Below, piece by piece: positions 21,263-32,704 of a stretch of 64,000 nt of DNA. The stretch is from positions 290,501 through 354,500 of the forward strand of contig CAUYUJ010003614.1 in NCBI GenBank assembly GCA_963575745.1, in the 5' to 3' direction. The notes under the pieces are model-generated. The model was not told the DNA's origin, searched no databases, and saw only the letters and a program-made list of their open reading frames with translations. This stretch comes from Prorocentrum cordatum (taxonomy: Eukaryota > Sar > Dinophyceae > Prorocentrales > Prorocentraceae). The translations under genes and the position numbers were made by a program. The number at the start of each line of letters is the position of its first letter. Position 1 is the stretch's first letter.

Positions 21263-22513
21263 ATGACCCTCCGCCTCTTGGGGTTTAATCCCCTCCATGC
21301 CGCAGGGTCCAGAATGGAAGAGATTATCCTGGCATGCCCCAACATGGACATCATTGCCCTGGCGGGAACCCGCTCGACCCATCGAAAGAGTGAGGAGATT
21401 CTTGGACGGCGCATTGCAGGTCATCAAGTCTTGGAGGCAGAAGCAGGAGATGGGCCATATACTAATCGTTCGACTGGACGCGCAGTTATTTTACATCCGT
21501 CCTTCTCCCAGAAGCACATTCGCAGGACGTGGGCGAGCCCCCCAGGGGCGTATGGGCGTGCCATGGCAGTGCGACTTCTTAGAGGACCCCTCGATCTGAC
21601 GATCATCATCCTATACTTTCCCCCCCAGCCGAAGTACGCGAAAGAGACACCTAACTACCTGCAGACGGTAAAGGTGCTCATAGCCTGGTACGATAGTGTA
21701 CTTTCGGCACTACCATTTCGGAGCACACCACTATTATATGTGGACCTCAACGACGGGCAGGGTATCAGCAGAGCGGCAGGCACATGGCGAGAGGTCGTGA
21801 CCGACGCCGTGGGAGACGGCCGCAGTCGAGAACATCGTAGAATGGGAGCAGGCGAACGACTTCGACAGGTACATGAGAAACATTTTATGCTGGCTATGAA
21901 CACACGGTCGGCGGATCTACAACCCACCTTCTTCGGCAATTCTGGCGGTCAGAGTACCATGGATTTTATCCGCGCCCCATTGGGCATGACGGACTTCGTC
22001 CAAGTTTGCCACCCTTTGTATCGACTTGGAGCCTCACTTCAAGCATACCGTGGACGTCCCCCCCGAGACCATGTGCCACTGTACATGGAAATGAGATGTG
22101 TGAAGGACTGGACCCCGCGAGAGAAGGTATTCAATCCTCCTTGGAATATGGACGCAATTATGGAAGCAGTACGTCGTGGAGACCAGCGACCCGAGTTTTT
22201 GAGGGCCGTTCACCAGCAGCTGATGGACAACAAGGATACGTGGCGGGAGCTACTAACGCGTGGACGACCAGACGAGACCTTCGCATTCATCGAATCACTT
22301 CTCATTCAGGTGGGACAGCGATTCGTCAAAGCCAAGGTCACGACGGACGAGAGCTATCAGCGAGAAAAAGACGAACGGGAACGGCTACTCCGAGAACGAG
22401 CGGAACTTCGACTGGCACGTACTGCAGCGGACGACGAGAAGTTGGCATCTTGTGAGAAGGATTTCTCAACAGCTCAAGCTTCAGCGGCAGGAGCTACAAC
22501 GTCGACGACGTGA
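21263..22513 (+). pseudogene. LINE: APE-type endonuclease domain
   Basis: Beginning MTLRLLGFNPLHAAGSRMEE, the frame carries the exonuclease-endonuclease-phosphatase fold of non-LTR retrotransposons: an N-terminal FNPL strand, ALAGTR at the usual Glu motif, LYVDLNDGQG (Asp/Asn motif, about 21731-21760), STMDFIRAP (Asp motif, about 21955-21975) and RDHVPLYMEM (final His, about 22066-22095). This domain nicks target DNA to prime reverse transcription. The frame stays open upstream to 21047 through a (CTC)n tract, so I start at the ATG before the domain. A coiled Arg/Glu-rich linker follows. Near 22455-22470 the natural continuation (SQQLKLQRQELQRRR) shifts by one frame, so this copy is broken. 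Confidence 0.8.
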
Positions 22514-22960
22514 GGACCTTCTGCAGGAAATCGACGACGCCTGGAACAGACGGAAGCTTGCAGAGGCTATGCGACTGACACGACTCGCGGGGGCATGCAG
22601 ATATGATGCAACAAAAGGGACGGCCGATTGATTCGAGGTGGCGCGTTCACGGAAGCAGAGATCACACAGTATTGGGGCCTCCCTGGCTGCGAGGGCGGCA
22701 TGCGCGCGTCGCCCAAGACGGTGGCGCAACTCCTGGAACAATATCCTGATCCTGGGCCCGCCTACATTGGTGTCGACGATTGTGAGTTGGCACAGAAGGA
22801 CGTATGGCGAGTCACACGTTTTTTTTTCGGCGAGCACAAAAACGACGAGCAGTACCACGAGATACTGCGCCGATGGAGCTCTGGTTGATGTGCTTGAACC
22901 CCGAGCGTAACATCAAGCACGACGGCTACAGAGTAGGTTTTGATCTTTCACTGCCAGATA
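22514..22960 (+). pseudogene. LINE: linker and RT finger region, frame-shifted
   Basis: Coding similarity moves between frames: EDLLQEIDDAWNRRKLAEAM (to about 22580), then after a TGA at about 22629 EAEITQYWGLPGCEGGMRAS and FFFGEHKNDEQYHEIL (22640-22880), then ELWLMCLNPERNIKHDGY (about 22873-22930) ending at TAA. At least two shifts and two stops lie in 450 bp. Order and residue type fit the region before RT motif A. Confidence 0.6.
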
Positions 22961-22964
22961 TGTA

Positions 22965-23435
22965 ATGATTCAAACATTTATGGAAGCAGCTTTTCGGCAG
23001 ATCCGCTCGACCAACAGGGCGCCAGTGGCATGGCATCACAGCCAGGGCGCTCAGCTTCGGAAGAATGCGACACCTGGTCCCAAGGGTCGTCGAACCGTGC
23101 ACGTGATGAGCGCCCTGGGCAAAGCTTTTTATCACGATATGCTGTACGTGCCTCATAAGATTTTCGAGCACGGCTTCATCCCTGGCAAGAGGCGAGAGGA
23201 CGCCATTTTCGTGAATCAGTTGCTAGGTTGGCGGCTTCGGAAGGCAGGCTGCTGTTTTGCCCTGAGTTACAAGGATCTGAGCAACGCTTTCGCGTGTGGG
23301 CGGTGGGAGGAGTTGGAGGCGACTATACACATGCACGCACAGCCCGAGAACATAGATCTTTGTATTCAACGTTTCAAGCTCAGCACGATCACTCTTGAGA
23401 CCCTGGAGGGCGAGGTTGCCTTGAAGACGGGTTAA
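22965..23435 (+). pseudogene. LINE: reverse transcriptase, N-terminal half
   Basis: The frame contains GPKGRRTVHVMSALGKAFYH, GFIPGKRREDAIFVNQLLGW and, at about 23265-23290, SYKDLSNAF, which is RT motif A with its catalytic Asp. An in-frame TAA at 23433-23435 stops the frame. Reading resumes nine bases on in the same frame with motif B, so a single substitution interrupts what was one RT domain. The fold copies element RNA into DNA at the nicked site. Confidence 0.8.
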
Positions 23436-23444
23436 GGGGGGCTC

Positions 23445-24985
23445 ATGGGGGACCCGTTCGTGGTCCAGCTCTTTCGGGGTACGTTTGCACGACCACTAAC
23501 GAAATGGAAGTACGCACTGCAGACCCTAGACACTACGGATACTAAGTTAACGGCAAGATGGAGGGACTTGAGAGCTAATGTGGGGGGATGCAGTTACGCC
23601 GACGACGTTTTTCAGGCACATCTGGTTCCCGTCCCTATCCCCCTAAAAAACATCCTGGACACGCTGAAGGATTTCGACGACGATCTTGATCAGAAGCTCG
23701 GGGAGGTGGGGCATGCTCGGAATCCATCGAAGCAGGAACTCCAGATGTATTTTCATGGGACAGGGGCCGCAACATGTAAAAGGTGGGCGCGGTCCCATCC
23801 AGAGTTTGTGCCAGGTAATTTTAAAGACACAGTGCGCTACCTTGGGCCGATCCTGAGTATCAACCAGTCAGTCGAGGTCGAGGTCGGCCGACGCTGTGCA
23901 GCGAGCGCAGACTCGTTTTACTCATTGGGTAGAATATGGTCTCTTTCATTGCCGTATCGGTGGATACGGACTCTGTTCATCAACTTTGTGCAGAATACAG
24001 CCCTATCGGGCCTCGAACCCCTGCTCCTGGGCCCAGTACACTACGGTAGGCTAGACGGTCAGATCGCACGACTCGGCCGACGGGCGATGCAGGGGCGAGC
24101 TACGACTTACCACGAGGACGAAGTAAGATCGATGTCGACGAAAGAGGTATTGGCATACTGGAGGATCGTGTCGTCGGAGACGGAACTCATCATTCGTCGT
24201 CTGCATTGGTATGCAGGATGGGCCAAGGACCCCAAGAGGCACTCTCAGGAGCTCTGCCTACTTTTCGGGTTTCTTGAGGTTCCCGGAGATCGAGGTGGGC
24301 ACCTTGATGGGGACGCACCCTTTACTGCAGCTTCCCCATGGCTCCACAGGCTCCAGAGGGACTTCCAGAGGGCTGCCGAGGACTTGGACGGGGGGCAAGA
24401 AGTATGTAGCTACATCAGTGCTAACCATGGGCGATTGACCGACAAGGACGTTTTAGAAGAGCTCTCCCAGTTAGACTTCACGGAGATCCGAGCTCGTGCC
24501 CTGTCGCACGCCGTTCCACCGACTCACGTGCAGAAGGTGCCTGAAGCTGTGCCTCCACCCGCTGAGGCCCAGAAGGACTGGACTGACTGGCTGTTCGAGA
24601 CTGAGATGGGAGAAAAACAAATATGTGGTTGCACATTCTGCGCTCGTCGGGACCTTCTAAACCACATGCGCACTATCCACTCGGTTCGAAATCTCAGTTC
24701 GGTCCTCACACCAACAAACACGTGTATCGTGTGCCGACAGACGTTCGGGTGCGAGGGGAATGCGTACAAACATCTTCAACGAGCTATCCTTAAAGGACAA
24801 TGCCCGAACAGAGGTGCACTCACGCTCCTCCCCGTCCTGCCCGTCCTCTCGCTAAACTGTGTTCTCTGCGACTACCGAGCCGCCGACTTGGACGATATCT
24901 GCGTTCACCTCCGTAGCCATCTTCCTCGAGAAGTGGTGCCACCAGCTCCTGTGAACCGTACCGTCGCTACTGATATACTTGGAGT
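23445..24985 (+). pseudogene. LINE: reverse transcriptase C-terminal half and zinc fingers
   Basis: GLMGDPFVVQLF (RT motif B) is followed by GGCSYADDVFQ with the YADD catalytic box at 23595-23606 (motif C) and NPSKQELQMYF (motif D), then a long helical thumb. From about 24620 three zinc-finger-like units occur: CTFCARR..NHMRTIH, CIVCRQTF..YKHLQ, and CVLCDYR..CVHLRSH, each a CxxC pair followed by His residues. This part is open for more than 500 codons and is the best preserved piece. RT with C-terminal CCHH-type fingers places it among non-LTR elements; I do not assign a clade. Confidence 0.8.
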
Positions 24986-25926
24986 ATATGGCCGACCTCG
25001 AGGCCCCCGCCTGGCTTCAGACGCCCCCACCTGCTGGGGGACCACCAGACGTGATGAAGGCCAAGGCCGAGGCGCGCGTGGCGCCGCAGGCAGGCAACGG
25101 CGACAGCGAGGCCATCGCGAAGCTGGTCATTCTCATCACACTCCTGGTGCTGGCGAACAGCAGGGCCATCACGGCGACGGTATACACTACTCGGGCGCTT
25201 TTTCTCACAGATGGAGTCTTCGCAGACGAGATGGAGATCTCAGGCCGACGGCGTCAAGATCGGGCAGGGAAGCGCAAGAAGGGCGAGACCGTGGACTTCA
25301 AAGGGTGCGGCCCCCCGCATCTACACATATTTATCTCAGGAATGATGTGGCTGGTCAGGCAGGATACGCCTTGGGGCAAAGCCTTTTTATCTAGAGTACG
25401 TGCAGAAGATGACCATTCACGCGGTCGTAGAGGTGGTACTTCACTTGCAACGGAAGCGCGACAAGGGCGAGCAGCAGGCCCCCGAGAAGAAAGACGGTCT
25501 CATCGTGGCGATCGATTCCGATCACGTGCTCGGCCGCAAGTGGATCCCGATGCTGCGCGCGGCCATCCTGGACATGACAAAGTTGCTGAACCAGTTGAAG
25601 AAGCGAACGTGACTATCCCTGACGATGGCGTGAACATTCAACCTTCAGAAGTACGGCCTCCACATGTGCCGTACCAACCTTCTGAAGTACGGCCTCCATC
25701 AGCACTTCATGAGACTGCCCGCCTTCGTGAGCTGATCGCGCAAGGACGCGTACCGCCCGATGTGCTACGAGATAGGACTGCGCCCACCCCTCTTGCATTC
25801 CCTACGGCCTACGGCCCCTCTCTCCCGCCCGTCCCCACGGTTCTTTTAAGGCCGACGCCCAGGGGACGTGGACGGGGAGGAGGCGGAAGGAGAGGAGGTG
25901 GTCGTGGGCATTCCCAAGGAAGATAA
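24986..25926 (+). pseudogene. LINE 3' region, degraded
   Basis: Coding-like sequence alternates between frames: MADLEAPAWLQTPPPAGGPP and LVILITLLVLANSRAITATV (about 24988-25200), MTIHAVVEVVLHLQRKRDKG to TKLLNQLKKRT (about 25409-25610), then a frame with two copies of PSEVRPP. The last frame ends in Arg/Gly-rich repeats. At least two frameshifts are needed to join them. No poly(A) tail was seen; TTTTTTCC-rich sequence follows at 25930-25955. Confidence 0.5.
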
Positions 25927-26354
25927 GCTTTTTTCCGTGTTTTTTTTCTCGAGCGGCCCTCGTCCTGTGTATACGTCTCTTGGGCCCCCCCTGAGGCACG
26001 TAACCCTGCCACTCCCCTCCCCTCGACCTAGCAGTGCGGTCTCTGGCCCTTGTGGCTCCGTGCTGTTGGGTTGCGGGAGTGGGGTGGGGGGGCTACGGGC
26101 TTCTCGCCTTTATGAGGGGGCGCCTGAGGCTAGGTGTAATTCATCGGTCCCCACGGGGCGCCCCCACGGCTGCGTGCCTCGAGCGGGGGTTGCCCCTAAT
26201 GGGGCAGTGCGGCCCTGCCCGAGCGCAGGGGCCGCCAAGGAAGGTCGACGTTTCACAATGCCACGCCACTCAGAGTTCCATGCGTAGCACGATACAGGGT
26301 TTCACACGCCTCGGTCGAGCTGACACGCGAACTCCACGAGCCCGATCCCGATCC

Positions 26355-26545
26355 CGATCCTCCTCCTCCTCCTCCTCCTCCTCCTCCTCGTCCTCCTCCT
26401 CCTCCCAGTCCTCTTCCTCCTCCCCCTCCTCCTTCCTCCTTCCTCCTTCCTCCTTCCTCCTTCCTCCTTCCTCCTTCCTTCTTCCTCCTTCCTCCTCCTC
26501 CTCCTCCTCCTCCTCCTGCTGCTCCTCCTCCTCCCCCTCCACGTT
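26355..26545. repeat. (TCC)n and (CTTCCTC)n tract
   Basis: TCC triplets, then a 7-bp CTTCCTC array at about 26437-26495, then TCC again. Confidence 0.95.
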
Positions 26546-26644
26546 TAAAACATATGAGTACTACTCTCCTCTCTCCCCTCGTGGCGTCCGGGAAATGGCC
26601 GGCCCCCCTCCGCGTTCTGGTTTTTAACACACAAGATTTCCCGG

Positions 26645-27345
26645 AAACGGGTTCTCGCTTGGGTTTGTGTTCAAAATGCTACTCTCGCTGAAGCGCTGGC
26701 TTCATTTTCGGGCTGCCGCTCGTTCCGAATCGTGCTCCCGCGGCAACGCTGGCTTCATTTCCACGCTTCCGCTCGTTCCGAATCGCGCAGCGCTGGCATC
26801 ATTATTTCCAGCGCCATGCCACGGCGTTTTCGGTCCTTCCAAATATATTCGAATAGGCCCCATAATCTCGAAAATGGCCTCCCGAAAAAATCATCGGAAG
26901 TGATTAGACATTCGGTGTCTATTCGTCTTTTCTCTGGGCCGCAGAAGCCCCCGCCACGCCATGCTATGTCAGGCTACGCGTTCTCATGTCTGCGCTTCCG
27001 CGCTTGGGCCTTTGTTCAAAATGCTGCTCTCGCTGAAGCGCTGGCTTCATTTTCGGACTACAACAACTCGTTCCGAATCGTGTTCCCGCTGCAGCGCTGC
27101 CTCATTTCCGGGCTTCAGCTCGGTCCGAATCGTGCTCCCGCTGCAGCGCTGGCGCCATTATTTCCAGTGCCATGCCACGGCATGCCTTTCGGTCCTTCCA
27201 CATAGGCCCCAATTTCTAAAAAATGGCCTCCCGAAGAAACCATCGGAAGTGATTTCACATTCGGTGTCGATTCGTTGATTCTTTGGGCCGCAGAACCCCT
27301 CCCCCCACTTTGGGCCGTCGCCACGCCATGTTCTGTCATGCTATG
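26645..27345. repeat. 346-bp tandem duplication
   Basis: Two units share TTGTGTTCAAAATGCTACTC/TTTGTTCAAAATGCTGCTCT, GAAGCGCTGGCTTCATTTTC, CATTATTTCCAG(C/T)GCCATGCC, AAATGGCCTCCCGAA and CATTCGGTGT. Each unit also contains shorter internal repeats (CGTTCCGAATCGTG, GCGCTGGC). Composition is less GC-rich than the surroundings. Confidence 0.85.
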
Positions 27346-27459
27346 TCATGTGATTATATGCCGTGCTACGACATCCGACTGTGCGAATAGAGAGGAGATC
27401 TACGCCATGGTAAGGGATGGGAGTGAGGGATATGACGTCAGGTATGTCGCGAGCGCACC

Positions 27460-27890
27460 TCCTCCCCCTCCCCCTCCTCCTCCTCCTCCTCCTCCTCCTC
27501 CTCCTCCTCCTCCTGCTCCGAACTGCTCCTCCCAGAGGATAGAAACAATCTAGCACAGGCCCTGCGCTCTTGCCAGACGCAGTCGTGCGCTCCAGCAGGC
27601 ACGACCTGCGAGGGGGAGGGGCAGGACCGAGGAGGGAGGGACAGGATGCGGCGGACGCTGGGAGAGGTCGGCGGCGCGCATGGGGGAGACAAGAGAGAGA
27701 GAGAGGGGGCCCGACTTCACTGAAGCCGTATAAGAAGCCGTCTCTTACTCCTCCTCCTCCTCCTTCTTCTCCTCCACCCCCTCCTCGTCCTCGTCCTCGT
27801 CCTCCTCCTCCTCCTCCTCCGCCCCCTCCTCCTTGTCCTCCTCCTCCTCCTCCTCCTCCTCCTCCTCCTCCTCCTCCCCATCCTCTTAGT
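27460..27890. repeat. (CTC)n tracts
   Basis: Two CTC/CCT tracts (27460-27515 and 27740-27888) separated by about 220 bp of unique sequence without an identifiable gene. Confidence 0.9.
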
Positions 27891-27924
27891 GGCATGAAAG
27901 AAGCGGGTCCTGAGGGAAACGGGT

Positions 27925-28035
27925 CCTGAATACGGGGGCCACCTTCTGAGAAGCCTGCTGAGTCTTCTCCGAGGTGACAGGCGGCTTCTCGGGCGGCGTG
28001 GAGGCTTCTGAGAAGCCCCGCCGCGTTCCCCTCTT
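27925..28035 (+). mobile_element. CTTCTCAGAAG foldback element, copy 4, partial
   Basis: CACCTTCTGAGAAGCCTGC, GAGTCTTCTCCGAGG and GGCTTCTGAGAAGCCCCGCC, without clear outer ends. Confidence 0.55.
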
Positions 28036-28211
28036 TCTCGTCCTCCTCCTCCTCCTTCTCCTCCTCCTCCTCCTCCTCCTCCTCCGCCCCCTCCCCCTCG
28101 CACAGGAAACCCGACCCCCAGACCCCAGGACGTCCATGGATCTGTGGTGCGGGAGCGGTGCGCTCTCCCCCTCGCAAAACCGTCGAAGCCCAACAAACCC
28201 AGGGCACCCTC

Positions 28212-28368
28212 GATGGGCCTGTTGTCCCACCGACACCATAAGTTGGAGGGGGAGAGGGTCCTCCTCCTCCTCCTCCTCCTCCTCCTCCTCCTCCTCTTAC
28301 TCCTCTTCGTCCTCCTCCTCCTCCTCCTCCAACTTATGGTGCTGGTGGTGGTGGAAAACAGGCCCATC
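28212..28368. mobile_element. MITE-C copy 3
   Basis: Left GATGGGCCTGTTGTCCCACC, CACCATAAGTTGGAGG; right CCTCCAACTTATGGTGCTGG, TGGAAAACAGGCCCATC. The centre is (CCT)n, opposite in orientation to copies 1 and 2. Confidence 0.85.
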
Positions 28369-28759
28369 AACCCTGGAGGCCAGCAGGGTGTTTCTTGGCA
28401 TGGGTCTCCACTGTGGCGGAGCGAGAATGGAAGAAGGAAGGGGCGCGTCGGGAACCCTCGACCGCTCAACGACATCTGAGCTCTGGGCCTTCGGCGAGCC
28501 GTCCAGCAGCCAACACTGATGGCCGTGCTGTTATAAGAGGGTTCGGCCCGCGATCTTCGCGCCGGTGCTAGCACTGGGTGGAATCCTAACCTCTGCTTCG
28601 GTGCGAGCCCTTTCCATCGCCTTTGGGAAACGTATGTGCGATCTTTACGACATGCCAGTTTCTACGTATGTGCAAGTACCGATGATGGAATGCAGCACCC
28701 GCATATCATTGAGTATGCTGCTCCTCCAAATCCTGAATCATGAATCATGATTCATGGCA

Positions 28760-30480
28760 ATTGTCCTTCCTCCGTCATCCGTCATACCCAGTGCTGGCAC
28801 TCTTATCTCCCCCTTCCTACACTATTCCTCCTGCTCCTCACGCATCATCTCCTCTACCTGTATTCGCACTCATCCCTCGTCATCGTTCGTCTCATCCCTC
28901 CGCGTCCTCCTCATTCTCACCCTTGTCCTCCCCACCACACCCTGGTCGAAAGTACAGTTGCGAAAACAGGGTCACCATCGGGCGCAGCTGTCGAGGGAGC
29001 CTGATCGACTCGACTCGAACTTTCGTGCGAAGCACCACGCATGGGAGCAACTTAGAATACGCTGGCGGTCAGGGGGTGATGCGAACGTGAAACGGAGATC
29101 CCCCCGCCCCCGTATGGAGATCGATGCCGATACCGGTTCGAGTCGTGCGTGCGTGACGCGCGTGCAGGCGAGGAGAACTGGCGCGACTGCGAGAGAGATA
29201 TCCTGCCCGACCTATGGGCGGTTCACGCCACAGTGGTTGCCCCCCTTTGCGCGCTTGTGCCAAGGGAAACCCAACTGGGCCGTTCACCTCCTCCCAAACT
29301 TCAGAGTTCCCTCGCAAGCTGGTATTCCTCAGTCACCTTCTGTCTATATTCTCTCCGACCCACAGTGGTGAAGAACTTTTGCATAGCGTGTCGCGGCGGC
29401 AGCTCTGGCGACATGCTATCCCCTGCGAGTGGGTAGCATGTCGCTCCGCTCCATGGGGCGGGAAGCACGGAAAAGCTCGTGACGTTGACGCTTGGGGACA
29501 AGGAAATGGATAGCGTGTCGTGCATAAACGTGGTAGGCCAGAACTGGCGGCGCGACACGCTGACCAACACTTCCCGACCGTAATCCCCCCTCCTCGCATC
29601 ATTCCATCATCCATCCCTCCTCCCTCTCCGTTCTACCCACCCTCCACGCACACACACACACACACCACCCTCCCCCTTCTCATTTTTGTTTCTCTTCCTT
29701 CTGCCTCCTTCTGTCCGCCTCCTCCTCACCATTCCTCTTCCCCCCTCCCGTGCTGCTACGGACTCTGTCTGACCGTCGCTCGGACGTCTACCCATCGAGC
29801 ATCTCGGCGCCATCATGCTGACGAGGGGGCTACAAACTTGACCACCCCGCTGTCCACTCCCACCTGCATAGCGCCCTTGTTCGCAACCTGTCGGTCACAT
29901 CGGCCCCAGGATCGAATCGAACAGGCCATGGCTGCGTCCACCCACTCCTCATCCTCCGCGCAATTCCTCCGCTTCCTCCTTCTCATCCTCCACCGACGCT
30001 CCGCGATCCTCTCCCTCAGCCTCATTCTCTGACATGTCAGCCAAATCTATCCTCCTCGCCCAGCCCCTCGTGCCCCTGCTCGTCATCGTCCTAGTACTCA
30101 CCCTCATCATCCCCCCTCCCCATCTCCCCCTCCCTCCACAGCGTCCCACTCCTTTCCCTCCCCCTCTTGCCACTGCACCCCGCTCTCCGCGTCTCCCCAT
30201 CCAATTGCCCTCCTCCCCCCGCTTTGCCCCGTCGTCGCATCCCTCCTCCTCGGGACCGCTTTGCACCAGGTCGGTCAGGGCCCACTGGTGGGCCAAGGTC
30301 GGGGACCCTCTCGAAGGGGTGGATATGTTTGAGATCCCAGCCCACACATCTGAATCGGATGAACGGGAGGGAAAGACCATGGAGTTCCAGAGTTTCGGGA
30401 ATTCGGAAGCGGACCGTCGGGCTAAGGCGGGAAGACAATCCTTCCGTCTGGCCACGAGCGGTCGCCTACAGATCCGTGGC
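28760..30480. other. Pyrimidine-rich region without recognised genes
   Basis: Two blocks (28755-28950 and 29580-30260) are C/T-rich on the plus strand, giving Pro/Ser/Leu-rich plus frames and Arg/Gly-rich minus frames. Repeat R lies between them. A TGAATCATGATTCA palindrome precedes the region at about 28736-28755. Confidence 0.5.
29384..29566. mobile_element. Repeat R copy 1, TIR-bounded
   Basis: AGCGTGTCGCGGCGGCAGCT at the left and the inverted AGCGTGTCGCGCCGCCAGTT at the right (about 24 bp). Part of the interior is shared with 35280-35425 (GGGGCGGGA.GC, GATAGCGTGTCG, GCCAGAACTGGCGG). Confidence 0.6.
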
Positions 30481-30714
30481 TGCTGAAAACTTGCGGTCAA
30501 GCTCGGTAGGTTCCATGCGTCACAGCAGGTTGAGTGCCGAGAGCTCGCGATGCAGGATCTTCTTGGGCTAGAATTGTCAGGCTACGTTTTGTTGGCCGCC
30601 ATCCAAAGCCTCCCCATCCCCCTTCCTGGAGGGAAGGAGGATGGTCCGAGGACCCGCAGGCTCCTGCTCCCAGCCAGGCTGATGTAAAAACTGCTGTGCG
30701 ACCCGTCGCCCTCT

Positions 30715-30905
30715 CGGCCCCGCCAGCTCCTCCTCCTCCTCCTCCTCCTCCTCCTCGTCCTCCTCCTCCTCCTCCTCCTCCTCCTCCCTCCTCCTCCTCC
30801 TCCTCCTCCTCCTCCTCCTCTTCCTCCTCCTCCTCCTCCTCCTCCTCCTCCGCCTCCTCCTCCGCCTCCTCCTCCTCCTCCTCCTCCTCCTCCTCCTCCT
30901 CCTCC
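30715..30905. repeat. (TCC)n tract
   Basis: About 180 bp of TCC triplets; a second, inverse (GGA)n run lies at 31072-31107. Confidence 0.95.
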
Positions 30906-31300
30906 CCCATCGTCGGCCTCGTCGTCGCCATCCCCCCGCAGAGAGAGACAGAACAGCGCTCCTCCCACAGCCGGCTCAAAGCCGCCCGCGGCCTCGGTTG
31001 GGGGCAGACGCGGGGACGAGGACTGGTAGGGCGGGAGGCGCGGGCGGAGTCCATGCCTTCGGCGAGCTTCCAGGAGGAGGAGGAGGAGGAGGAGGAGGAG
31101 GAGGAGGACGGAGCAGTCGGGAGGATGAAGATGATGGCCTCGAGGTTTGGCATGGAGATGGAGGCTCGTCCAGGGGCAGGAGGCAGGGGCGGAATCTGGA
31201 CACACGGCCCTGGGCCGCTGGGGTGCACTGCGCCTGCGGCGGGTTCTTGTCGCGACGAGGCCGCCGGGTCATTCCACACTGGCCGGCTCTGGGCTATACT
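30906..31300 (-). CDS. Doubtful coding region between microsatellites
   Basis: A minus frame open from 32881 to 30497 includes less repetitive stretches here (NDPAASSRQEPAAGA, SMPNLEAIIFILPTAP, a poly-Ser run from (TCC)n, WKLAEGMDSARASRP, RLWEERCSVSLCGGMATT) with fairly high GC3. Other frames are also open. I recognise no domain and no splice sites; it may be an exon or chance in GC-rich DNA. Confidence 0.15.
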
Positions 31301-31492
31301 GACGGCTACTGGCTGACTCGCGGCGGAGTCGCCGCCGCGTCGGCACGACGCGAAGCAAACGTAAGGGAGCCTGCCATCCCCCGCCATCCCCCGACGCGTG
31401 CGAGAGGCGAAGCCTCCCGGGGGGATCGACCCTCGGCGACCTCGGCGGGCGGCGGGCCCGTCTTCCCCGCCCCCCCTGTGGACGCACGAAGT

Positions 31493-31678
31493 GGCACGGA
31501 AAAATGGGCAGCATGCCCACCAGCAGGTGTCGTCCAAAATCGGCAGCGGCCGCTGCTGTTGGGCAGGCGTCCTTCTGTCCCCAACGGATACGTAGCGTCC
31601 GCGGCGGCGCGGACAGCGACGCCTCTTTTGAATGAACGAGCACTGCTGCCGGGCATCGTACCCGTTGTCTCCGTACCC
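31493..31678. mobile_element. TIR element L, copy 1
   Basis: Left GGCACGGAAAAATGGGCAGC, ATGCCCACCAGCAG; right GGGCATCGTACCCG and CTCCGTACCC, which is the inverse. Copy 2 at 63089-63270 has better-matched ends. Confidence 0.7.
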
Positions 31679-31865
31679 ATTTCGTTTGTGACGACCCTGG
31701 GCTCCAACGTGCCCACATCGGCCGCCTGCCGAGGCCCCCCCGAAGCTCGATCCCCCAGGCGGTGGTGGCCACGAACAAGAAACTGCCCTCCTCGGAGCCC
31801 GGGGCCGCGGGAAGGTATGAGGGGGCAGGGGCGCGGGGGAGGGACAACAATGGGGAGGTAATCGA

Positions 31866-32230
31866 GGGGCGCGAGAGAGAGAGAGAGGGAGAGAGAGAGA
31901 GAGAGGCAGGGCGGTGAGGGGGAAGGAAGGGGGGGAAGAGGAGGGCGAGAGATGAGCAGGAGCAGGAAGGGGGCAGGGGGTGTGGAGGGGAATGCGGAGG
32001 GCGAGGGAGAGGTCAGAAGGGGAGGTATGAAGGGAGGGGAGAGGGGGAGGGGAGGCGGAGGGAGGGGGATGCGGATGCAGAGGGAGGGAATCAGGGCTAT
32101 GGGGAGGGGGAGGAGGAGGAGGAGGAGGAGGAGGAGGAGGAGGACGACGAGGAGAAGGAGGACGAGGAGCACGACGAGAAGGAGGATAACGAGGACCAGG
32201 AACAGTGAGGACGAGGGATGGGGGAGGAAG
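31866..32230. repeat. Purine-rich (GA/GGA) region
   Basis: (GA)n at 31870-31910, then GGGGA and GGA runs to 32150. Confidence 0.9.
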
Positions 32231-32704
32231 CTGGGAGATGGACAAGAGGGTGAGTACAAAAAAGGAGGCACCTCCTCCTCCACTCCCTTTCTCCTCCACC
32301 CCCTTCCCTCCTGCTCCTCCAGGCGTGTATCCCTCTTCCGTCTTAGCTCTAGCAGCTACTTCAGCTGCCCTCGCCTGGCGAGAGAAGGCGCTCGGAGTGG
32401 AACGGTCAGACCGCCCCCTCTGCCTCCTCGGGGGGGAGAAGCCCCAGGAGGTCCCATGCGGGTCCCTGGAGGCACCCAGGTGCCCCAGAGCATCGATCCT
32501 CCCTCCCCCTGCCCGCGGGAGGGCGGGGAGAAGGACCCCGACCCTCGCCCTCGAGGCACGCCTGCCTTCTTCTTTCCTTCCCCCCCCCCCGCCCCGCCAA
32601 AGCTCACGGCGCAGCTGCCCCTGCTGGCGCTCCCTGGCGCGTCGGAGGCGCGGATGGATCGAGGGAGGGGGCCCCGGCGGCGAGGCCAACACCAGATGCA
32701 CGCA

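Noticed and set aside
21047-22513. Endonuclease frame as a host AP-endonuclease (DNA repair)
   Set aside because: Motif order fits, but reverse transcriptase motifs follow directly on the same strand, and the catalytic Glu motif is altered as in a decayed retroelement.
29120-29160. GGTTCGAGTCG as a tRNA gene B box
   Set aside because: No A box at the right distance, no acceptor stem, and the surrounding sequence cannot be folded into a cloverleaf by eye.
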